From assembly GCF_023150065.1 (NCBI RefSeq), contig NZ_JAKLLN010000013.1, forward strand, positions 62,001-126,000: 64,000 bases of DNA. Reading direction: 5' to 3'. The stretch comes from Zoogloea sp. GTDB lineage: Bacteria; Pseudomonadota; Gammaproteobacteria; Burkholderiales; Rhodocyclaceae. Under the pieces are notes generated by a model. It was not told the DNA's origin. It worked only from the letters and a program-made list of their open reading frames with translations, and did no database searches. Shown in pieces: positions 54,162-62,410 of the stretch; within the stretch, counting starts at the first letter, position 1; every line of letters begins with the position of its first letter. Position numbers and translations under genes: made by a program.

Positions 54162-54194
54162 AAGCCGGTGGGTGCAAACCCGCCGGCTTTTTTC
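54162..54194 (+). terminator. Intrinsic terminator or attenuator between prs and rplY
   Basis: AGCCGGTGGGT (54163-54173), GCAA loop, ACCCGCCGGCT (54178-54188) with one G-U pair, followed by TTTTT. It is a good intrinsic terminator just upstream of rplY, which then needs its own promoter or partial readthrough. Confidence 0.8.
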
Positions 54195-54238
54195 AGCCCG
54201 CCTGGTCGCGGACGGGCCCATCAACTGGAGTAGTGAAC

Positions 54239-54832
54239 ATGACCATTCAATTCAACGCCACGACGCGCGTTCTGCAGGGCACGAGTGCGAGCCGCCGCCT
54301 GCGTCGCGCTGGCAGTGTTCCCGGCATCGTCTACGGTTCCGGCGCCCCCGCCCAGATCGAAGTCGACCACAACGAGATCTTCCACGCCCTGCGCAACGAG
54401 GCCTTCCACGCCTCCGTGCTGACCATGGTGCTGGATGGCGCCAACCAGTCCGTGATCCTCAAGGACACCCAGTGGCACCCGTACAAGCAGCAAGTCCTGC
54501 ACCTGGATTTCCAGCGCGTTGACGCCACCCACAAGATCCACGTGAAGGTGCCCCTGCACTTCATCAACGCCGACATCGCTCCGGGCGTCAAGCTCGAAGG
54601 CGGCATGGTTTCCCACCCGCTGACCGAACTCGACCTCGAGTGCCTGCCGGGCGACCTGCCCGAGTTCATCGAAGTGGACCTGAAGGACCTGAAGACCGGC
54701 TCCTCCATCCACGTTTCCGCCCTGACCCTGCCGAAGGGCGTGAAGGCCCTGACCCACGGTGAAGACCCGGTCGTGGCTACCGTCCTGGCTGTTCGCGGTG
54801 GCGATGCTGCCGAGGACACCCCGGCTGCCTGA
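54239..54832 (+). CDS. rplY: 50S ribosomal protein L25 (general stress protein Ctc type)
   Basis: A 197-residue two-domain L25. It has the 5S-rRNA-binding N-domain ([60 protein letters not shown]) plus the C-terminal beta domain ([20 protein letters not shown]) of the longer Ctc form. GGAG lies upstream of ATG 54239; GTG 54233 is in frame. pth follows after 31 bp. Confidence 0.95.
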   Translation: MTIQFNATTRVLQGTSASRRLRRAGSVPGIVYGSGAPAQIEVDHNEIFHALRNEAFHASVLTMVLDGANQSVILKDTQWHPYKQQVLHLDFQRVDATHKIHVKVPLHFINADIAPGVKLEGGMVSHPLTELDLECLPGDLPEFIEVDLKDLKTGSSIHVSALTLPKGVKALTHGEDPVVATVLAVRGGDAAEDTPAA

Positions 54833-54863
54833 TTCACCTGAGGATTGCGGGGCCACCTGAACG

Positions 54864-55463
54864 ATGAGCCAGCCAGCACCGAAGCTTGTCGTCGGCCTCG
54901 GCAATCCCGGCAGTGAATACGCTGAAACCCGGCATAACGCCGGGTTTTGGTTTTGTGAGCGCCTTGCCCGTGAGCTGGGCACTTCCTTCAGCAAGGAAGC
55001 CCGCTTTCACGGTCTGGCGGCCAACGCCCGCAATGATGGCGTATGGCTGCTGATGCCCCAGACCTTCATGAACCGCTCCGGCCAGTCGGTGGCCGCGCTG
55101 GCGCGCTTCTATCGCATCGAGCCGGCCGAGATCCTCGTCGTCCATGACGAACTCGATATTCCTCCTGGTCAATTGCGCCTCAAGTTTGGTGGCGGCCTGG
55201 GGGGGCATAACGGCCTGAAAGACATCACTGCCCATCTGGGCACCCAGGACTTCTGGCGTCTGCGGGTGGGCATTGGTCACCCCGGCGACCGCAATGAAGT
55301 GGTCAACTTCGTCCTCAAGCCGCCCCGGCGTGAGGAGTCCGAACTCATCGACGCATCCCTCGACCGTGCCCTTCTGGCCTGGCCCCTGCTGGCCCGGGCC
55401 GACTGGAACGGGGCCACCCAACGCCTCAACGCGCGTCCTGCGCCGGCCAAGCCCGGCTCCTGA
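54864..55463 (+). CDS. pth: Peptidyl-tRNA hydrolase
   Basis: A 199-residue hydrolase that recycles tRNA from dropped-off peptidyl-tRNA. It has [20 protein letters not shown] (catalytic His in the TRHNAG block), [40 protein letters not shown] and [20 protein letters not shown]. Length is normal. It ends the lolB-to-pth cluster. Confidence 0.96.
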   Translation: MSQPAPKLVVGLGNPGSEYAETRHNAGFWFCERLARELGTSFSKEARFHGLAANARNDGVWLLMPQTFMNRSGQSVAALARFYRIEPAEILVVHDELDIPPGQLRLKFGGGLGGHNGLKDITAHLGTQDFWRLRVGIGHPGDRNEVVNFVLKPPRREESELIDASLDRALLAWPLLARADWNGATQRLNARPAPAKPGS

Positions 55464-55571
55464 TTTTCTCCTTGCAGCTGCCTTAAGGCGCACCGTGTCC
55501 CTGCCGTAGACCTGATTCAGGTATTTCAGACCGGGTCACGATGATTTCCGGCTGTTTTGAGGAAGACATAC

Positions 55572-57194
55572 ATGCGCAAGCTTGCCGACACACCCATCTG
55601 GTTGCGTCTGACGGGTGCCATCTGGCTGATGCTGGTGATTGCCTGGGGCAGCATGATCGCGTGGGAAACCCGCGTGAATCGCCAGACCGCCATCGCCCAG
55701 GCCGAGGATTTTGCCCATTCCGTCCACGAAATGACCATGGCTGGCCTGACCGGCATGATGATTACCGGGACGGTGGGGCAGCGGGAGGTCTTTCTCGACC
55801 AGATCAAGCAGCTGTCCGTCATCAAGGATCTGGTGGTGATCCGTGCCGAGGCCGTCAGCAAGCAGTTTGGCCCCGGGAATCGCCCCTCGGCAGCGCTGGA
55901 TGCAGACGAGCAGGCCGTGATCGCCAGCGGCAAGGAACTGGTCCGGGTGGAGAGTGATGCCAGAAACGGGGAGTACCTGAGGGTCGTCAAACCGGCTCTG
56001 GCCTCCGAGAATTACCTGGGCAAGAATTGTGTCGGCTGCCATCAGGTTCCAGTGGGGACGCCGCTGGGGCTGGTCAGCATGAAGGTCTCCCTCGACAAGG
56101 TGAATGCTGCCGTCGATACCTTCATGTGGAAGAGCATTTTCAGTGCCCTGGCCCTGTCGCTTCCCCTGATCGTGTTCGTGGTGTTCTTCATCCGCAAGTT
56201 CGTCGTCAGTCCCCTGACCGAGATGAACCGCAGCCTTTCGGAGATCGCGAAGGGAGAAGGGGATCTGACCCGTCGTCTGAAGGTCGCCGGCCAGGATGAG
56301 ATCGGTCAGACGGCTGCGACCTTCAACGAGATGCTGGGCACCATCGGGCAGCTGGTGCGTCACGTGTCCGAGTCCGCCTCGAGAGTGACCGGATCGGCCC
56401 ATCAACTGGCTTCCAGTGCCGGACGGGTGGCCGACGGATCGCGACGGCAGAACGATCAGTCCATGAGCGCAGCGGCGTCCGTCGAGCATATGGCGACCAA
56501 TATCGCCAATGTCGCGACCAGTGCCGAGCGTGTCCACCAGCGCTCCCAGGAGAGCCTGCGTCGGGCCGAGGAGGGGGGGCGCACCCTTGAATCCCTCGTC
56601 GCCGAGGTGTGCCACGCGGAGGATGCCGTGCGCCAGATGGCAGAGTCCGTGGAGGAGTTCGTTCAGTCCACTTCGTCCATCACGTCCATGACCCAGGAGG
56701 TCAGGGACATTGCCGAGCAGACCAACCTGCTGGCCCTCAACGCCGCGATTGAAGCTGCCCGCGCCGGGGAGCAGGGGCGGGGCTTTGCGGTGGTGGCTGA
56801 CGAAGTCCGGAAGCTGGCTGAAAAGTCTGCCCGTTCCGCTGGCGAGATCGACACCGTGACCTCCCGCCTGTCCAAGCAGTCGGTGGCGGTCCGCCAGGCG
56901 ATCCACCGGGGGCTTGATCACCTGACGTCGAGCCGCGAGGCCGTCGCGTCGGTATCCAGCGCGATTGCCTCGGCCAACGAATCCGTGGTCGAGGTCGGAC
57001 GTGGTCTCGACGAGATCGCTGAAGCCACCGAGCAGCAACGCAATGCCAGCGCTGCGGTGGCGGGAAGTATCGAAACCATTGCCGAGATGGCCCGGGACAA
57101 TACCGAGGCGGTTGATTCCACCGCCCGGGCAGCCCAGGACATGGAGAACCTGGCCAGTCAGCTGCAGCAGACAGTTTCCCGTTTCCGAGTCTGA
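55572..57194 (+). CDS. Methyl-accepting chemotaxis protein with haem c motif
   Basis: A 540-residue chemoreceptor. Transmembrane helix 1 ([19 protein letters not shown], about 13-31) and helix 2 ([16 protein letters not shown], about 178-195) bracket a periplasmic domain containing CVGCH (153-157), a c-type haem attachment motif. This resembles haem-c PAS-type sensor domains. HAMP follows ([19 protein letters not shown]), then the signalling domain with the hairpin tip [20 protein letters not shown] and [20 protein letters not shown]. It could sense redox state, nitric oxide or oxygen. ATG 55572 has GAGGAA upstream; TTG 55557 is an alternative. Confidence 0.9.
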   Translation: MRKLADTPIWLRLTGAIWLMLVIAWGSMIAWETRVNRQTAIAQAEDFAHSVHEMTMAGLTGMMITGTVGQREVFLDQIKQLSVIKDLVVIRAEAVSKQFGPGNRPSAALDADEQAVIASGKELVRVESDARNGEYLRVVKPALASENYLGKNCVGCHQVPVGTPLGLVSMKVSLDKVNAAVDTFMWKSIFSALALSLPLIVFVVFFIRKFVVSPLTEMNRSLSEIAKGEGDLTRRLKVAGQDEIGQTAATFNEMLGTIGQLVRHVSESASRVTGSAHQLASSAGRVADGSRRQNDQSMSAAASVEHMATNIANVATSAERVHQRSQESLRRAEEGGRTLESLVAEVCHAEDAVRQMAESVEEFVQSTSSITSMTQEVRDIAEQTNLLALNAAIEAARAGEQGRGFAVVADEVRKLAEKSARSAGEIDTVTSRLSKQSVAVRQAIHRGLDHLTSSREAVASVSSAIASANESVVEVGRGLDEIAEATEQQRNASAAVAGSIETIAEMARDNTEAVDSTARAAQDMENLASQLQQTVSRFRV

Positions 57195-57213
57195 CGCGGC
57201 ACCCGGGCAAGAG

Positions 57214-57242
57214 AAAACGGACGGTTTCAACCGTCCGTTTTT
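57214..57242. terminator. Bidirectional terminator
   Basis: AAAACGGACGG (57214-57224), a 6-nt loop, and CCGTCCGTTTTT (57231-57242). T-runs on both strands serve the chemoreceptor gene and the convergent liv operon. Confidence 0.85.
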
Positions 57243-57290
57243 CATTGTTCAGCGTTCTTCCAGGGCGGCGTAGCGGTCCTGGGGATTTTT

Positions 57291-58247
57291 CTAGCGGATG
57301 CCTGCGCGCTGGATGAGGGCCTGGATCTCGCCGACGATGCCACGCCGGAAGGCCAGTACGCAGACCACGAAGATCAGGCCCATGATGACCGTGACCCAGG
57401 AGCCCACCTTGTCTGCCAGCTCGTTCTGCAGGGTCACGATGGTGGCGGAACCGACAGCCGGGCCGAGGATGGTGCCCAGGCCACCGAGCAGGGTCATCAA
57501 CACCACTTCCCCCGACATGTGCCAATGTACGTCCGACAAGGAGGTGAGCTGGAACACCAGGGTCTTGGTGGCGCCGGCCAGCCCGGCGAGGGAGGCCGAG
57601 ATGACGAAGGCGATCAGCTTGAACTTGCTGACGTCGTAGCCCAGGGAGATGGCCCGGGGTTCGTTCTCGCGGATGGCCTTGAGGATCTGGCCGAAGGGCG
57701 AGTGGATGGTGCGGTAGATGATGAAGAAGCCGATGCTGAACACCGCATACACCAGGTAGTACATGGCGATGTTGTCGGACATGTCGATCAGGCCGAACAG
57801 GTGACCGCGGGGCACGCCCTGCAGCCCGTCCTCCCCGCCGGTGGCCTTCACCTGCAGCACGATGAAGTAGACCATCTGGGCCAGGGCCAGAGTGATCATG
57901 GCGAAGTAGATGCCGGTGCGTCGGATGGCCAGCAGGCCGAAGATCCAGCCCAGCGCCCCTGCCGCCACCGTGCCGGCAAGGATGCCGATCTCGGGCGTGA
58001 CGCCCAGGTCCCGCACCATCAGCCCGCAGACATAGCCGGCCGTGCCCAGAAAGGCCGCATGCCCGAAGGACAGCAGGCCGGCAAAGCCGAGCAGCAGGTT
58101 GAAGGCGCAGGCAAACAGCGCGAAGCAGAACAGCTTCATCAGAAAGGTCGGATAGACCGCGAAGGGCGCGATCAGGCCGACGATGAACAGTCCGGTGTAC
58201 AAGACCTCGGTCTTGATCAGGGCGGAGGGTTGTTTGGCGGTGCTCAC
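57291..58247 (-). CDS. livM: Branched-chain amino-acid ABC permease LivM
   Basis: A 318-residue inner-membrane permease with eight or more hydrophobic helices (FIVGLIAPFAVYPTFLMKLF; ALFACAFNLLLGFAGLLSFG; VLMTLLGGLGTILGPAVGSA) and the family GHAAFLGTAGYVCGLMVRDL region. It forms the channel with LivH. The start is GTG at 58247 with GAAAGGA upstream. It is the last gene of the livGFKHM operon. Confidence 0.93.
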   Translation of the reverse strand: MSTAKQPSALIKTEVLYTGLFIVGLIAPFAVYPTFLMKLFCFALFACAFNLLLGFAGLLSFGHAAFLGTAGYVCGLMVRDLGVTPEIGILAGTVAAGALGWIFGLLAIRRTGIYFAMITLALAQMVYFIVLQVKATGGEDGLQGVPRGHLFGLIDMSDNIAMYYLVYAVFSIGFFIIYRTIHSPFGQILKAIRENEPRAISLGYDVSKFKLIAFVISASLAGLAGATKTLVFQLTSLSDVHWHMSGEVVLMTLLGGLGTILGPAVGSATIVTLQNELADKVGSWVTVIMGLIFVVCVLAFRRGIVGEIQALIQRAGIR

Positions 58248-58258
58248 GGGGTGTCCTT

Positions 58259-59140
58259 TCAGGCCTTGCCGAACAGCCCGGCGGGCCGCACCAGCAGAAC
58301 GATGACCATGATGACGAAGACGACGACGGCGGAGGCCTCGGGGTAGAAGACCTTGGTCAGCCCCTCGATCAGGCCCAGCCCGATGCCGGTGACGATGGAG
58401 CCCAGGATGGAGCCCATGCCGCCGATCACCACCACGGCAAAGACGACGATGATCAGGTTGGAGCCCATCAGCGGATTGACCTGGAACACGGGTGCTGCCA
58501 GTACGCCGGCAAAGGCCGCCAGGGCGACACCATAGCCGTAGGTGAAGGTGATCAGCAGGGGCACGTTGATGCCCAGGGCCTGGACCATCTGGGAGTTCTC
58601 GGTGCCGGCGCGCAGGTAGGCCCCGAGGCGGGTCTTCTCGATCATGTACCAGGTGCCGAAGCACACCGTGAGGGACGCGACGATGACCCAGGCGCGGTAG
58701 ATCGGCAGGAACATGAAGCCCAGGTGGATGCCGCCGGAGAGGGCTTCGGGCACTTCGTAGGACTCGCCGGAGATGCCGAACTGGTCGCGGAAGACACCCT
58801 CGATGATCAGGGCGAGGCCGAAGGTCAGCAGCAGGCCGTAGAGGTGGTCGAGCTTGTAGAGCTTGCGCAGCATGGTGCGCTCGAGGATCACCCCGAACAG
58901 GCCCACCAGCAACGGAGCGGCGATCAGGGCCACCCAGTAGTTGACGTTGAACTTGGTCAGGGCCAGCCAGGCAATGAAGGCGCCCATCATGTACTGGGCC
59001 CCGTGGGCGAAGTTGATGATGTTGAGCAGGCCGAAGATGATCGCCAGGCCGAGGCTCAGGATCGCGTAGAACGAGCCGTTGATCAGGCCGATCAGCAGCT
59101 GGCTGCCCAGCAGGGCGGTTGGGACGCCGAAGATTTCCAT
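58259..59140 (-). CDS. livH: Branched-chain amino-acid ABC permease LivH
   Basis: A 293-residue permease with GLINGSFYAILSLGLAIIFG and LNIINFAHGAQYMMGAFIAW at the N-terminus, and VVIGGMGSILGSIVTGIGLG (EAA-like coupling region) later. TGGAGT precedes the ATG. It lies 11 bp before livM and 58 bp after the binding-protein gene. Confidence 0.93.
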   Translation of the reverse strand: MEIFGVPTALLGSQLLIGLINGSFYAILSLGLAIIFGLLNIINFAHGAQYMMGAFIAWLALTKFNVNYWVALIAAPLLVGLFGVILERTMLRKLYKLDHLYGLLLTFGLALIIEGVFRDQFGISGESYEVPEALSGGIHLGFMFLPIYRAWVIVASLTVCFGTWYMIEKTRLGAYLRAGTENSQMVQALGINVPLLITFTYGYGVALAAFAGVLAAPVFQVNPLMGSNLIIVVFAVVVIGGMGSILGSIVTGIGLGLIEGLTKVFYPEASAVVVFVIMVIVLLVRPAGLFGKA

Positions 59141-59198
59141 GGGTCACTCCAGGGCCGGAGCGGCGCGGGGCCGCCCCGGGGGTCGTGGTTGCGGCGGC

Positions 59199-60413
59199 TT
59201 ACTTCTTGACCAGCGGGCAGCGGGACTGGGACAGGGGCTGGAAGGCTTCGGCCGCCGGGATGACCTGGCGGACGTTGTAGTAGTCCCACGGGTACTTGGA
59301 CTCGGCGGGCTTCTTCACCTGCATGAGGTACATGTCGTGGACCATCCGGCCGTCTTCGCGGATCTGGCCGTTCTTGGCGAAGAAGTCGTTGATGGGCATC
59401 TTCTTCATCTGGGCCATCACCTTCTTGGTGTCGTCGCTGCCGGCGGCCTTGACGGCCTTGAGGTAGTGATACACCGACGAGTACTGCCCGGCCTGGACCA
59501 TGGTGGGCATCTTCTTCTGTACGCCGAAGAAGCGCTTCGACCAGGCGCGGGTCTCGTCATTGAGATCCCAGTAGAAGCCTTCGGTCAGGTACATGCCCTG
59601 GGTGGTCTTGAGGCCGAGGGAGTGGATGTCGGTGATGAACATCAGCAGGCCGGCCAGGGACTGGGTGGGGGTGATGCCGAACTCGGCGGCCTGCTTGATG
59701 GCGTTGGTGGTGTCGGCGCCGGCGTTGGCGAGGCCGATGACCTGGGCACCGGAGGCCTGGGCCTTGAGCAGGAAGGACGAGAAGTCGGAGCCCGGGAAGG
59801 GGTGGCGCACGGAGCCCAGTACCTTCCCGCCGTTGGCGGTGACCACGGCCGATGCGTCCTTCTCGAGGGCCTGGCCGAAGGCGTAGTCGGCGGTCAGGAA
59901 GAACCAGTTCTTGCCGCCCTGCTTGGTCACGGCCTTGGCTGTGCCGTTGGCCAGGGCGTAGGTGTCGTAGGTGTAGTGGACGGTGACGTCGTTGCATTGC
60001 TCGTTGGTGATGGGGGTGGAGGCGGGGCCGCTCATCAGGGCGATGCGGTCTTTTTCCTTGGCGATCTTCATTACGGCCAGGGCCACGGAGGTGGTGACCA
60101 GTTCGGTGGCGGTGTCCACGCCCTCGCGCTCGAACCATTCGCGGGCCTTGTTGGAGGCGATGTCGGCCTTGTTCTGGTGGTCGGCGCTGACCACTTCGAT
60201 CTTGAAGTCGGGCTTCTCCTTGGCGATGAAGTCCTCGACGGCCATCTTGGTGGCCAGTACGGCGCCGGAGCCGGCCAGGTCGGAATAGGTGCCCGACAGG
60301 TCGGTCAGCACGCCGATCTTGACCACGCCCCCGGAGACCTGCGCCTGGGCTCCCGCAGACAGGGTGGCCAGGGCGGCGGTACAGGCGATGGAAATCGCTT
60401 TTTTCATGGTCAT
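59199..60413 (-). CDS. livK: ABC-type branched-chain amino-acid-like binding protein
   Basis: A 404-residue periplasmic substrate-binding protein with a signal peptide (KAISIACTAALATLSAGAQA) and a type I periplasmic-binding fold: VVKIGVLTDLSGTYSDLAGS, IEVVSADHQNKADIASNKAR and GKNWFFLTADYAFGQALEKD. The sequence is of the longer urea/amide/branched-chain group, so the real substrate could be another amino acid or a carboxylate. AAGGAGG precedes ATG 60413. It is encoded between the ATPases and the permeases. Confidence 0.88.
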   Translation of the reverse strand: MTMKKAISIACTAALATLSAGAQAQVSGGVVKIGVLTDLSGTYSDLAGSGAVLATKMAVEDFIAKEKPDFKIEVVSADHQNKADIASNKAREWFEREGVDTATELVTTSVALAVMKIAKEKDRIALMSGPASTPITNEQCNDVTVHYTYDTYALANGTAKAVTKQGGKNWFFLTADYAFGQALEKDASAVVTANGGKVLGSVRHPFPGSDFSSFLLKAQASGAQVIGLANAGADTTNAIKQAAEFGITPTQSLAGLLMFITDIHSLGLKTTQGMYLTEGFYWDLNDETRAWSKRFFGVQKKMPTMVQAGQYSSVYHYLKAVKAAGSDDTKKVMAQMKKMPINDFFAKNGQIREDGRMVHDMYLMQVKKPAESKYPWDYYNVRQVIPAAEAFQPLSQSRCPLVKK

Positions 60414-60444
60414 GTCTCTCTCCTCCTTGTTGTATTGATCCGGC

Positions 60445-61167
60445 TCAGACGCCGAGGGTTTGGTGCAGCCAATCCATCTTGCCGGGGAGCTCCTCCCGGG
60501 TGATCGTGGCGATGATCTCGCCGTGTTCAAGTACGTAGTGGCGGTCGGCCAGGGGCGCGGCGAAGCGGAAGTTCTGCTCCACCAGCACGATGGTGAAGCC
60601 GCGCTTCTTGAGCTCGATGATGACCTCGCCGAGCTTCTTGACGATGACCGGGGCGAGACCCTCGGTGATCTCGTCCAGGAGCAGCAGCTTGGCGCCGGTG
60701 CGCAGCACCCGGGCCATGGCGAGCATCTGCTGCTCGCCGCCGGAGAGCTTGGTGCCCGGACTGTTGCGGCGCTCCAGGAGGTTGGGGAACATGGCGTAGA
60801 TCTCGTCCACGCTCATGCCGCCGCTGGCCACCTGGGGCGGCAGCATCAGGTTCTCCTCGGTGGACAGGGAGGCGAAGATGGCGCGCTCCTCGGGCACGTA
60901 ACCGATGCCGTAGCGGGCCATGCGGTGGGTGGGCTCGGCGATCACGTCCTTGCCATTCACCATGATCGAGCCGGTACGCCGGCCCACCAGGCCGAGGATG
61001 GACTTGAGGGTGGTGGAGCGGCCGGAGCCGTTGCGCCCGAGCAGGGTCACGCACTCGCCGCGTCCAACGTTGAGATCGATGCCGTGCAGGATGTGGGATT
61101 CGCCGTAGAAGGCATGCAGATCGTGGATCCGCAGCATCTCGGGCTTGGGGTCGAAGGCGCTGGTCAT
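60445..61167 (-). CDS. livF: ABC ATPase LivF
   Basis: A 240-residue ATPase. The Walker A motif reads LLGRNGSGRSTTLKSILGL with Arg50 in place of the usual lysine (codon at 61018-61020). The signature LSGGEQQMLAMARVL, Walker B LLLLDEITEGLAPVIV and the switch histidine region are otherwise normal. It energises the LivHM permease together with LivG. It starts 13 bp after the livG stop. Confidence 0.93.
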   Translation of the reverse strand: MTSAFDPKPEMLRIHDLHAFYGESHILHGIDLNVGRGECVTLLGRNGSGRSTTLKSILGLVGRRTGSIMVNGKDVIAEPTHRMARYGIGYVPEERAIFASLSTEENLMLPPQVASGGMSVDEIYAMFPNLLERRNSPGTKLSGGEQQMLAMARVLRTGAKLLLLDEITEGLAPVIVKKLGEVIIELKKRGFTIVLVEQNFRFAAPLADRHYVLEHGEIIATITREELPGKMDWLHQTLGV

Positions 61168-61180
61168 GGATCGCTTCCGG

Positions 61181-61948
61181 TCAGTGGTGGGCGTCGTTCA
61201 TGTCGCTGGAGCCCACATAGGCCTCCAGCACCTGCGGGTTCTTCGACACTTCCTCGTAGGGGCCTTCGGCCAGCACGCTGCCGCGCTGCAACACCGTGAT
61301 GCGGTCGCACAGGTTGGCCACCACCGACAGGTTGTGCTCGACCATCAGGATGGTCCGGTTGGCCGAGACCTTGCGGATCAAGGCCACAACCCGCCCGATG
61401 TCCTCGTGGCCCATGCCCTGGGTGGGCTCGTCCAGCAGCATCATGGTGGGCTCGAGGGCCAGGGTGGTGGCGATCTCGAGAGCGCGCTTGCGGCCATAAG
61501 GCATCTCGGCGGTGACGGTGTCGGCAAAGCTGCCCAGGTCTACCGATTCGAGCAGCTCCATGGCCCGGTCGTTGAGCACGTCGAGGCTTTTTTCGGAGCG
61601 CCAGAAATGGAACTCGGTGCCGAGCTTCTTCTGCAGGCCGATGCGAACGTTTTCCATCACCGTGAGGTGGGGGAAGGTGGCCGAGATCTGGAATGAGCGC
61701 ACCAGGCCGCGGCGGGCGGTGACGGCCGGGGCTTCGCGGGTGATGTCGCGGCCGTCAAAGGTGATGCTCCCGCGGGTGGGGGGCAGAAACTTGGTGAGCA
61801 GGTTGAAGACCGTGGTCTTGCCGGCGCCGTTGGGGCCGATCAGGGCATGGATGTGGCCGCGGCGGACTTTGAGATCCACGTTGGAGACAGCCGCAAAGCC
61901 CTTGAATTCCTTGGTCAGACCGGCGGTTTCGAGAATGAAATCGCTCAT
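61181..61948 (-). CDS. livG: ABC ATPase LivG
   Basis: A 255-residue ATPase with canonical Walker A (IGPNGAGKTTVFNLLTKF), the LivG-type insertion containing FPHLTVMENVRIGLQKK, signature-like MPYGRKRALEIATTLAL, Walker B MMLLDEPTQGMGHEDIGRV and the H-loop ILMVEHNLSVV. It is the first large gene of the operon, 23 bp after a 45-codon ORF. Confidence 0.94.
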   Translation of the reverse strand: MSDFILETAGLTKEFKGFAAVSNVDLKVRRGHIHALIGPNGAGKTTVFNLLTKFLPPTRGSITFDGRDITREAPAVTARRGLVRSFQISATFPHLTVMENVRIGLQKKLGTEFHFWRSEKSLDVLNDRAMELLESVDLGSFADTVTAEMPYGRKRALEIATTLALEPTMMLLDEPTQGMGHEDIGRVVALIRKVSANRTILMVEHNLSVVANLCDRITVLQRGSVLAEGPYEEVSKNPQVLEAYVGSSDMNDAHH

Positions 61949-61971
61949 GGGACTTCCCGGGTGGGGCGAAA

Positions 61972-62109
61972 TCAGTATTTCGCCGGAGTGGAGTTGCGGA
62001 CGGGCCGACGTTGCAGGGCAGCTTGCCGCTGGCGGGCTGCAAGGTGGCGCGCCATGGCGATGGCGAGGCCTGACGTGAGGATTGCGGCCAGGATGGTCAG
62101 TGCAGTCAT
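61972..62109 (-). CDS. Small single-pass membrane protein, 45 aa
   Basis: This 45-codon frame has ATG at 62107-62109 and GGAG nine bases upstream. The first 20 residues are a membrane helix (TALTILAAILTSGLAIAMAR) and the rest is a basic, Gln/Arg-rich cytoplasmic tail. It lies directly upstream of livG on the same strand, so it would be the first gene of the transport operon. No family is recognised. Codon use and the ribosome site support it, but chance cannot be excluded for so short a frame. Confidence 0.5.
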   Translation of the reverse strand: MTALTILAAILTSGLAIAMARHLAARQRQAALQRRPVRNSTPAKY

Positions 62110-62410
62110 GGCAAGGTCTCCGTTGTTTTCTTATGGCATCAAGACTAGGGCCGGAGCGTGTCTACACCGTTGCTCAAATGTAACGAATGGTGCGCCTGCG
62201 TCCCGGGCTGAAAGCCTTATGCCTGCTGTGTTTGTGCCTTCATTAAGGGGCTTTCCCCTCCCCGCGGCCAATGGGGGAATACCCGAACTGACGCGGGCGT
62301 AAAGCGCTTGTGGCGAGCGGGTGTGCATCGAGTCGCAGCAGTAGCAGTCTGAGGAGCTAGAATGGAAGGCTGGCAGTAAATCCATATGTTTGCAGACGGA
62401 GTCCCCCGAG
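62110..62410. other. Divergent intergenic region between liv and ilvD
   Basis: About 300 bp without a gene. It contains a small hairpin AGGGG-CTTT-CCCCT (62246-62259) and a TAGAAT hexamer near 62360 that could be the -10 of ilvD, without a convincing -35. No leucine-responsive or tandem leader-peptide structure was recognised. Confidence 0.4.
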
